From Microbacterium testaceum (GTDB taxonomy: Bacteria > Actinomycetota > Actinomycetes > Actinomycetales > Microbacteriaceae): DNA of 64,000 nt. The position numbers and the translations under genes were made by a program. The notes beneath the pieces were generated by a model that had not been told where the DNA came from, made no database searches, and saw only the letters and a program-made list of their open reading frames with translations. How positions within the stretch are numbered: the first letter of the stretch is position 1; the number at the start of each line of letters is the position of its first letter. The stretch spans positions 248,001 through 312,000 of the forward strand of contig NZ_BJML01000002.1 of the NCBI RefSeq assembly GCF_006539145.1, read 5' to 3'. This document shows, piece by piece, positions 50,380-57,498 of this stretch.

Positions 50380-51342
50380 GTGATTTTCGGCAAGCGAAGG
50401 CATGAGCAGACTGCGCAGCAACGCGAAGAGCTGAAAGCTGCCGCCGCCGAGCAAGGGTGGCGGTGGAGCGACGCCCAGCCCGCCCCCGCTTTCGAACTCT
50501 CGGAGGCGGCCCTTCGAGGCCCCGAGCGGTTCAAAATCTGGACGGTCGGCTTAGGCGATGTCGTCGACGGCATGGTGAACACCCGTCCCTTTCGCGCCGC
50601 GCGACTCATCGGCTACGACTACACCACGACGAACGGAGGCATCCCGTACGGGGATCGTCGCGAGACGAGCGCGGTGTGGATCGACCTGCCCGACTCGCTG
50701 CCCGAGATCCGTCTCGTAGACGCTTCGTCGACGGAGAAGGACGAGGGGCTCCCTCTTCCCCCACTGAACCCTGCGAGGACGACCGACGGACGATGGCGGG
50801 TCGAAGGTTTCGTCCCGCAGTTCGCCTCGGACCTCCTTCATTCGACATTCGTCACGGCGCTTGCGACCCTTCCCCCTCTCACAGCCGTCGTCATCCGCGC
50901 GGGAATGATCCTCGCCTACGGATTGCAGCGCTACGATGCGCAGACCATTCGAACCGTCGCGACGACCCTTGCTGCACTGATCGAGGCGGTGCCCGGCAAC
51001 GCCTGGGGCCGCGCCGACGCTCTCGTCGCGGGCACCGGGGTGTTTCCACGGCGCGTCCCCGGCGGGGCCGGCCTTTCACTCGACCAGCGTCTTGTGCGCC
51101 CCGACTGGAAAGGCTTCGGGCTGGCGGAGAAAGTGCCGTGGCCAGACGCGCCCGGCGCCCCGAAGAATGTCATGTTGAAGCGCAGCCAGGCGGTAGAGGT
51201 GTGGGAGCCCACCCACGACGATGCACCGGGCTTTTCCCTGAGCGCACAATTCGGACGTGCGACCATCGGCTCGGGGATGCCTTTGGGCATCCCGACCGTG
51301 GCCTCCACGATCTCGCAGGGCGTGGCGGCTCCGCGTGCCTGA
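50380..51342 (+). CDS. triplicated protein of unknown function, copy 1
   Basis: 320 aa, no signal peptide or membrane helix, family not recognised. All copies share FRAARLIGY-Y, GG-PYGDRRET, DGRW-VEGF-P-FA-DLL, VVIRAG-ILAYG, WGRADALVAG-GVFP and RLV-PDWKG-GL. A basic Gln/Glu-rich first 20 residues leads into a GW motif. GTG 50380 lies 6 nt after a TACACT hexamer, so the mRNA may be leaderless. Position next to a WXG100 gene suggests a link with type VII secretion; function cannot be given. Confidence 0.7.
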   Translation: MIFGKRRHEQTAQQREELKAAAAEQGWRWSDAQPAPAFELSEAALRGPERFKIWTVGLGDVVDGMVNTRPFRAARLIGYDYTTTNGGIPYGDRRETSAVWIDLPDSLPEIRLVDASSTEKDEGLPLPPLNPARTTDGRWRVEGFVPQFASDLLHSTFVTALATLPPLTAVVIRAGMILAYGLQRYDAQTIRTVATTLAALIEAVPGNAWGRADALVAGTGVFPRRVPGGAGLSLDQRLVRPDWKGFGLAEKVPWPDAPGAPKNVMLKRSQAVEVWEPTHDDAPGFSLSAQFGRATIGSGMPLGIPTVASTISQGVAAPRA

Positions 51343-51500
51343 TCGCCGGGGCTGATCACAGAGCGACGGGAGCCTGAGCGTCACCTTCGTCACGCGTCGC
51401 CGGGAAGGACCCGCGTCACGCCGCGAAGCAGCAATTCGACGGGCCACTCGTCTCACCCGGATTTCCTCGCGAACTCGGTAAGCGCGCCTAAACTTCGAAC

Positions 51501-52423
51501 GTAAGGTTCGGAAAGCCCAGCGCCACGAAGCACAGCAGCGCCGAGAGCTCCTGCGCCAGGGGGCGTCGGCAGCCGGATGGACGTGGGAGGGTGCAGCACC
51601 CGCACCGATTTTCGAGTTCGGCGAGGCCGCGTTACGCGGTACGCCCTATCACGACATCTGGATGATCGGTGTCGCGGATGCCCTCCGAGGTAGCGTCGGT
51701 GAGCGAGATTTTCAGGCCGGCCGTCTCATGGGATACGAGTACGGAATGACGAACAGCCGCATTCCGCATGGCGATCTTCGCAAGACGAATGCGGTGTGGA
51801 TCTCGCTGCCCGCCTCCCTTTCGGAGATCACGTTGGTGGACACGATGTCCTCTGAAAAGGATGCGGGTCTGTCGCTTCCCGTGTTGAATCCCCCTCGGAC
51901 ATCAGATGGCCGGTGGCAGGTGGAGGGCTTCATCCCCGCTTTCGCAACCGACCTTCTTCGACCCACGTTCACCCCGGCGTTGTCGAAAGTGCCGTCCGTG
52001 ACGGCGATCGTCATCCGCGCGGGCTTCCTCATCGCTTACGGAATGCGCGCTCATGACGCCTCTACTATTGGACCCGTCGCCGACTCGCTCGCGGCACTGA
52101 TCGACGCTGTGCCGTCGGGCGCGTGGGGACGTTCTGACGTCCTCGTCGCCGGCCTCGGTGTGTTCCCCCGTCGGACGGTCGGCGGTGCAGAGCTGAGGCT
52201 CGAGCAACGGCTGGTGCGACCTGATTGGAAGGGCTACGGTCTCGGCGGGAAGGTGCAATGGCGGCAAGCCTCCGACGCTCTGAAGCACGTGACGATGTCG
52301 CGACGCGAAGCGGTGGACGTCTGGGACGTGCCGCCGGGTACGCCTTCGGGAATCTACATCGGTACGCAGGCCGGCGGTTCAGACGTACCGACGGTCGCGT
52401 CGGCTCCTCATCATGGCGTCTGA
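51501..52423 (+). pseudogene. triplicated protein of unknown function, copy 2 (start and frame damaged)
   Basis: About 307 codons align with copies 1 and 3 through the stop at 52423. At the head the promoter-like TAAACT-TCGAAC of copy 1 is kept, but the start codon is GTA (51501-51503) and one base is missing after the codons V-R-F-G-K, so the conserved QRHEAQQRREL lies in another frame. In that frame no ATG, GTG or TTG exists before ATG 51662, which would remove about 53 residues. It is either inactive or makes a short form. Confidence 0.6.
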
Positions 52424-52656
52424 GGAGCGCGATCACGCCCACGGGGAGAGTCGATGCCGTCCTGTCGGCGGCGGGTCGGTCGGCTTCGGAAGAACCGCGA
52501 CATCGACGTCGTGTGACCGAGTACCGAAAGCGGCGGACGGCAGACTGGACTCAACCTCGCCGATAGCCGTCTCCGCGGCGTTTTCGCAGGCGGAGAGGCT
52601 CCGTGGGCATGATGGCATGACACCGAATTGATAGAGAGATCGAGGAGACGGCAGAC

Positions 52657-53616
52657 GTGATCTTTGGCAAGCGGAAACGCGAAGAGGCCGCGCAGCGCCG
52701 TGCCACATTGCGGCATGACGTCACCTCTCAGGGGTGGTCGTGGAACGATGCGCAGCCTCCGTGCCCCTTCGAATTGGCCGAGGCCTCGATGCGCGGTGAA
52801 CACGGCTTCGACATTTGGCCGGTGGGCCTGAGCGAGGTCATTGACGGATCTGTCGAAAAGCGCGCATTTCGAGCAGCACGTCTGATCGGCTACCGGTACA
52901 GCACGACAAACGGCGGCCTGCCCTACGGTGATCGCCGCGAGACCGCCGGTGTTTGGCTCGAGCTCCCCGCATCGCTTCCGGAACTTCGGATGGTCGACAC
53001 TCTCGCAACCGAGAAGGACCTCGGTCTGGCACTCCCCCCTCTGGAACCTTCGCGCACGGCCGATGGACGCTGGCAGGTGGAAGGGTTCGTCCCCGCGTTC
53101 GCGACGGATTTGCTTCAGCCCGCTTTCGTCGAGATCCTGTCATCGCTCCCGCCCCTGAGCGCCGTCGTCATCCGTGCAGGCGTGATCCTTGCCTACGGCT
53201 TGCGGGACTACGACGTGCCGACGATCCGTGCGGTCGCTCACACGCTCGACGCACTGCTCGACAGGGTGCCCGCCAGTTCATGGGGGCGAGCGGATGCGCT
53301 CGTCGCTGGCGTCGGTGTGTTCCCCAATCATGACGCGGACGGTCCGCGCTTGGTTCTTGATCGTCGGCTGGTCCACCCGGATTGGAAAGGTTACGGTCTC
53401 GGCAACAAAATCCCCTGGCAGGAGGCGCCCGACGCACCCAGCAATGTGCTCATGAAGCGCAGCGAAGCGATCGACCGTTGGGAAGCGCCGTCAGGCGCAC
53501 GGCCGGGGCTGAACGTGAGTGCACATGTGGGGAGCGCCTCTCTGGGCACGGCGACACCCCGCGGCATCCCCACTGTCGCGTCCACTCTCCTGTCGGGTCC
53601 GCGTCACGACAGCTGA
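52657..53616 (+). CDS. triplicated protein of unknown function, copy 3
   Basis: 319 aa, intact, clearly homologous to copy 1 over its full length; the C-terminus keeps GIPTVAST. Unlike copy 1 it has a good ribosome site (GAGGAG 8 nt before GTG 52657) and a 233-bp upstream gap with no gene. Intact copies at both ends with a broken one between suggest tandem duplication and continuing selection for two versions. Confidence 0.7.
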   Translation: MIFGKRKREEAAQRRATLRHDVTSQGWSWNDAQPPCPFELAEASMRGEHGFDIWPVGLSEVIDGSVEKRAFRAARLIGYRYSTTNGGLPYGDRRETAGVWLELPASLPELRMVDTLATEKDLGLALPPLEPSRTADGRWQVEGFVPAFATDLLQPAFVEILSSLPPLSAVVIRAGVILAYGLRDYDVPTIRAVAHTLDALLDRVPASSWGRADALVAGVGVFPNHDADGPRLVLDRRLVHPDWKGYGLGNKIPWQEAPDAPSNVLMKRSEAIDRWEAPSGARPGLNVSAHVGSASLGTATPRGIPTVASTLLSGPRHDS

Positions 53617-53744
53617 GTGACGGAGTCGCGCACACGACGCGGGCGGATGTCGCGTGCAGAACCATTCCGCTTGTCGCACCACCGGTGGGCTGGGGAAGAC
53701 ACTCAGCGATGCCGGTGAGGCGGCGCCCTGCAGACCGGTCGACG

Positions 53745-54173
53745 CTAGCGGAGACCCTGAACCGGGCCTTCTGCATCGAGCAGGGATAGCGGACCGACGA
53801 GGCCAGCCCGCATCTCGCTCAACACCGAGGCCCCGGCCACTCCAGGATCGGCCTCCTCGATTGCGTTCGTCAGATTTTCCTGCAGGTTGGTGAGCGCCTC
53901 GCGAATCGTGGCGGTCACGAGACGGCTGAGGGCGCGCGGACCGAGAGCGACTCCGCGCGCGGAAACATGCAATTCGGTCAGAAGCCCGCGAGAGGACACG
54001 GTCGCTCTCACCTCGCCCTGGAACGACACGGCCGCCCCCTGGGCTGTCTCGACGGCCGTTCGAACCGCTTCGAAGGCCGTACCCCGTGCAATCGCGGCGG
54101 CATACTTCGCATCGCGAGCGGCGAGACGTTCCTGCACATCGAAGGGGACGCCGGAGAAATCAGGAGCGACCAT
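53745..54173 (-). CDS. YbaB/EbfC-like protein, type VII-associated
   Basis: 142 aa. The middle (about 48-110: VSFQGEVRATVSSRGLLTELHVSARG then LSRLVTATIREALTNLQENL) has the YbaB beta-sheet-plus-helix pattern. Outside nucleoid-associated YbaB proper, such domains are common in actinobacterial type VII gene clusters. Last gene of a four-gene operon; ATG overlaps the upstream stop (TGATG). Confidence 0.68.
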   Translation of the reverse strand: MVAPDFSGVPFDVQERLAARDAKYAAAIARGTAFEAVRTAVETAQGAAVSFQGEVRATVSSRGLLTELHVSARGVALGPRALSRLVTATIREALTNLQENLTNAIEEADPGVAGASVLSEMRAGLVGPLSLLDAEGPVQGLR

Positions 54174-55060
54174 CAGCGTTCCCCTTGCTGATTTGCGTCG
54201 GCCTCTGCCGATTTACCGACTCCGGCGTTGATGCCTTTGACAGCGTTGACCACGTCGAGTGCTTGGAAGTTGACCCGGAGCTCACCCACGTTGAGCATCT
54301 TCTCGATTCCCGCCGTCTCGACCTGAAATTCGCGACCGAACTGGGTGAAACGCTCGACGATTCCCTGAATCTTCTGCATCACCTCCTGAATCTTCTCGAC
54401 CCACCGAGCGACCTGAGGAACGCGGGTCGCGATCTTGGTGCTGCATTGGGCGATGATCACCGGGAGCCCCACGCCGACGGTGGCCAGCGCCTCGACGACC
54501 GCCTGGATGAGCTGTCCGACGAGGTCGGCGATGATGCCCTTGACGATCTCGTAGACGATCTGGACGACGGATGCCGCCAAACGAAGCCCGTTCGCGTTGC
54601 TGTGGGCGGCCTCCGCAAGGGATCGCATGATCGTGGTGAGGCCGGTCGCGACCGTCTCGTACCCCGTGGCGGCGGCTCCCTGCCACGACTCACGAAGATT
54701 TCCGAGCGCCTGATCCCGGTCGTCCGCGACGGCAGTGAGGGCGTCTCCGACGTTGTCCCAGGTCTTGCCGAGTGCGCGCACCATCTCGGGGCTGCCGGTG
54801 AGCAGCTCCAGCTCTTCATGCAGCGGCGACATGTAATCGAGCAGGAACGATGCGCACGATGACGCGAGCGTCGCGATCGGGTTCGCGATCAGGCTGACGA
54901 CATCGAGCGCTGAGCCGGCCGCATCGATCACGCCCGATGTGATGTTGCCGCTGCCGAAGTCGCGCACGGAATCAGCGATCCCCCCGGCGACCGGCAGCGC
55001 GCCCAGTACGGCTTCCCCGCTCAGCCCGCTCTCGTACGTCGGTGCGGCGATGAGCGACAT
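54173..55060 (-). CDS. WXG-like type VII secretion target protein
   Basis: 295 aa. Hydrophobic N-terminal part (about 40-75), then a long helical region with Trp126-Gln-Gly128 (RESWQGAAATGYE) typical of WXG100/LXG hairpins, a hydrophobic helical stretch (160-205) and a helical, charged end. No known toxin domain can be seen at the C-terminus. It overlaps both neighbours by TGATG. Likely the main exported product of the operon. Confidence 0.7.
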   Translation of the reverse strand: MSLIAAPTYESGLSGEAVLGALPVAGGIADSVRDFGSGNITSGVIDAAGSALDVVSLIANPIATLASSCASFLLDYMSPLHEELELLTGSPEMVRALGKTWDNVGDALTAVADDRDQALGNLRESWQGAAATGYETVATGLTTIMRSLAEAAHSNANGLRLAASVVQIVYEIVKGIIADLVGQLIQAVVEALATVGVGLPVIIAQCSTKIATRVPQVARWVEKIQEVMQKIQGIVERFTQFGREFQVETAGIEKMLNVGELRVNFQALDVVNAVKGINAGVGKSAEADANQQGER

Positions 55061-55365
55061 CAGATGACCTTCGCGATCTCGGCGGCCAGGTGATCGTCGA
55101 GAAGAGAGTATGTCGTACCAGCCGCTGACACCGCGGTGGCCTCGGCGGCGAGTGCCAGGCGGAGCGCCGAGAGTCCGGCGACCGTCGTCGACTGCTGCAG
55201 GGTCACCACGGGAACGAGGAACGAGCAGAGCAATCCGAAAGCCACCGGCTGCAGTGCCACGGCACTCAACGCGGCCACGGCTGCGTCGTTCAACTGGTCG
55301 GCCGAGCCGTTCAGCCGAGAGGCGTGCGCGTGCAGCGCATCGGCCTGTACCTCGAGATCCGTCAT
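55060..55365 (-). CDS. EspC-like ESX secretion-associated protein
   Basis: 101 aa helical protein starting TDLEVQADALHAHASRLNGSADQL, the pattern of ESX-1 EspC / excreted virulence factor family members. No signal peptide. Probable partner of the WXG-like protein encoded next. ATG 55365 overlaps the upstream stop and its own stop overlaps the next ATG (TGATG). Confidence 0.7.
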   Translation of the reverse strand: MTDLEVQADALHAHASRLNGSADQLNDAAVAALSAVALQPVAFGLLCSFLVPVVTLQQSTTVAGLSALRLALAAEATAVSAAGTTYSLLDDHLAAEIAKVI

Positions 55366-55796
55366 CGTGGGCCCCCCTCGAACTCGTCTTTCACGGGCGT
55401 TGCGGCCGACGTCTCGGCGTCCAACCGCTGCACCCGCTCGAAGAGCTCGTCGATCCGCGCTGAGAAGTCGACCGCCGGAGCGGGCAGATGCGGTTGCAGG
55501 ATCGCTGCCCGGATGGGCTCTGCCTGATTCTGCAGGTCTTCGATCGCCCGGGTCGTCGCCGACATCACCCACTCCGAGACGGTGGGTCCGTCGGCATCCC
55601 GGATCGCATCCGAGAAGGCAACATCGATGACGATTCCTTGATGGTCGACCGTCACCGTGGCCCCGTCTTCGTCGCTTCGACCCATCCCCGTCAGCGCGGC
55701 GAGCTCGCCCGACAGTTCCTCGGCCACATTCGACAGCTCTTGGGCTCGTTCCAATTGCCCGGCGATAGCGAGCAGCATCTGCGCGGCGTCATCCAT
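55362..55796 (-). CDS. YbaB/EbfC-like protein, type VII-associated (second copy)
   Basis: 144 aa. Helical start, then a YbaB-like core (about 45-95: GATVTVDHQGIVIDVAFSDAIRDAD then helix ATTRAIEDLQNQ), and an acidic linker. Distant from the other YbaB-like protein. First gene of the operon; no ribosome site is striking. It may act as a chaperone or DNA-binding regulator of the locus. Confidence 0.65.
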   Translation of the reverse strand: MDDAAQMLLAIAGQLERAQELSNVAEELSGELAALTGMGRSDEDGATVTVDHQGIVIDVAFSDAIRDADGPTVSEWVMSATTRAIEDLQNQAEPIRAAILQPHLPAPAVDFSARIDELFERVQRLDAETSAATPVKDEFEGGPR

Positions 55797-55842
55797 GCGA
55801 GTCCTTCCCCCCGGTGATCGACTCGGCCTCGATGCTAGCGAA

Positions 55843-56565
55843 TCAGCGCCCCCGCGACGAGACCGATCGTCGTATCGCGCGTTCGGCCGACGGGATGACG
55901 AGCATGGCCGCTCCCGCCCGCACCGCCGGATACACCCCCGCCACCCAGACGACGGATGCCATGGCGTCCCCGGCGTAGTGCACGCCGATGATCACGACCG
56001 ACACCGACATCCCCACGACCAGCACCACCCCGACGACGATCCCCAGGGCGCGCCATCGCGTCGCCCAGAGCGCGCAGATCAACACGGCGGCGAACGATGC
56101 CGTGAAAGCGACGTGACCGCTCGGGAACGACGGGTCGGCCGTCGCGCCGACGGCGTGCGTCATCGCCTCGGACATCCCCGGCCGCGGCCGGTCGACGACG
56201 AGCTTCGCCGCTTCCGCGAGACCCCACGTCACGGCCACTCCCCCGAAGAAGGCGAGGGCGACCTGCCATCGGCGGGAGAGGAGGCCGACGGCGACCGTGG
56301 CGACGACCATGATGCCCGCCGCCGGCAGGGGTTTCAGCGAGCGGTAGAACCCCTCCGCCACCTGGGTGAGGACGCTGACATGCAGATGATGCACCGCGTT
56401 CGAGAACGCCACGTCGATCGGCACGAAGCGGAGGACGAATCCGGCGGCGAGGAGCACGACGATGGTCGAGATCGCCACCACGATGTCGCGCCGGAGGTGA
56501 GCCGAAGGAGTGAGAAGAGCGCTCTCGGCCGTCGACGGCCCACTCGGCGCGGAAGAAGAGGTCAC
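55843..56565 (-). CDS. PAP2-family membrane phosphatase
   Basis: 240 aa from GTG 56565 (GTG 56586 is possible). Six membrane helices. Phosphatase motifs KLVVDRPRP, PSGH and VIIGVHYAGD give the full KxxxxxxRP-PSGH-SRxxxxxHxxxD set with Ile-Gly in place of Ser-Arg. Acts on lipid phosphates, such as undecaprenyl or phosphatidic acid phosphates. Monocistronic. Confidence 0.85.
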   Translation of the reverse strand: MTSSSAPSGPSTAESALLTPSAHLRRDIVVAISTIVVLLAAGFVLRFVPIDVAFSNAVHHLHVSVLTQVAEGFYRSLKPLPAAGIMVVATVAVGLLSRRWQVALAFFGGVAVTWGLAEAAKLVVDRPRPGMSEAMTHAVGATADPSFPSGHVAFTASFAAVLICALWATRWRALGIVVGVVLVVGMSVSVVIIGVHYAGDAMASVVWVAGVYPAVRAGAAMLVIPSAERAIRRSVSSRGR

Positions 56566-56622
56566 GGGGGCATCCTGCCCCCGCACACTTCTGAATCAGC
56601 CGAGACACCGACGCGCCGACGA

Positions 56623-56661
56623 CGAGAGGGACGCCCCGTGGCTACCAGGGCGTCCCTCTCG
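56623..56661 (-). terminator. terminator after ridA
   Basis: Perfect 14-bp stem CGAGAGGGACGCCC / GGGCGTCCCTCTCG with an 11-nt loop, downstream of ridA on the minus strand. Confidence 0.75.
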
Positions 56662-56696
56662 GACGGAGGCCGGGGTGCCGGCATCCGGGATCATCG

Positions 56697-57164
56697 TCAG
56701 GCGACGGTGAAGATCACCTCGACCTCGACGGGGCTGTCGAGGGGAAGGACGGGCACACCGACCGCGGAGCGCGCGTGGGCGCCGGTCTCGCCGAAGACCT
56801 CGCCGAGGAACTCGCTCGCGCCGTTGATGACGCCGGGCTGCCCGGTGAAATCGGGGACGGATGCCACGAAGCCGGTGAGCTTGAGCACGCCGGTGAGGTT
56901 GTCGACGCCGCCGACGAGGGCCGCAGCAGCGGCGATCGCGTTGAGCGCGCACTGACGGGCGTAGGTCTTCGCGTCGGCGGGGGCGACAAGACCCTCGGAC
57001 TCGCCGACCTTGCCGGTCGCGGGCAGGGCTCCCTGGACCATGGGGAGCTGACCCGAGGTGTAAACGAGATCGCCATGGCGCTTGGCCGGGATGTAGGACG
57101 CGACCGGGGGAACGACCGCGGGCATGTCGACGCCGAGGGCGGCGAGGCGCTCCGAGACGCTCAC
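56697..57164 (-). CDS. RidA/YjgF/L-PSP family protein
   Basis: 155 aa from GTG 57164, which overlaps the upstream stop (GTGA). RidA proteins hydrolyse reactive enamines and imines from PLP enzymes. Blocks: YIPAKRHGDLVYTSGQLPM, TYARQCALNAIAAAAALVGG, VPDFTGQPGVINGASEFLGEVFGE and HARSAVGVPVLPLDSPVEVEVIF. The catalytic Arg expected near the end is replaced in this subgroup (HARSAVGV), as in the mycobacterial homologue near ponA2. Confidence 0.85.
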   Translation of the reverse strand: MSVSERLAALGVDMPAVVPPVASYIPAKRHGDLVYTSGQLPMVQGALPATGKVGESEGLVAPADAKTYARQCALNAIAAAAALVGGVDNLTGVLKLTGFVASVPDFTGQPGVINGASEFLGEVFGETGAHARSAVGVPVLPLDSPVEVEVIFTVA

Positions 57165-57379
57165 TGCTGGCCCTCGAACTGCCGCGCGGCCGTCTCGGCG
57201 GCACCGAGGCCGGCGTTGGCCGCGCCGCCACCGGTGGGGCGCTTGAAGTAGGCGACGAGTCCACCCTCGGGACCGGTGACCACCTGCACGAGTTCCCACC
57301 CCTGCTTGCCCCAGTTGTTGAGGATCGCCGCGGTGTTGTGGATGAGCAGGGGGGTGGTGAGGTACTCCCACGTGGTCAT
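57161..57379 (-). CDS. DUF4177-like small protein
   Basis: 72 aa from ATG 57379. WEYLTTPLLIHNTAAILNNWGKQGWELVQVV is the recurrent DUF4177-type pattern (W-Y ... N-WG--GWELV). Function unknown. Coupled to ridA by a GTGA overlap. The same pair occurs near ponA2 in mycobacteria, where ArsA-like ATPases and whiB4 lie between; those are missing here. Confidence 0.75.
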   Translation of the reverse strand: MTTWEYLTTPLLIHNTAAILNNWGKQGWELVQVVTGPEGGLVAYFKRPTGGGAANAGLGAAETAARQFEGQQ

Positions 57380-57498
57380 GACGGGCTCCCGGAGGTGGCT
57401 CGGAGCGCGCAACGGTGATGCGCGCGAGGATGGACGCGTCCGCGCGCGAGCGCACGCCTTCAAGGCATCGCCCAGCAACGTCGCTTAGCATCAAGCCT

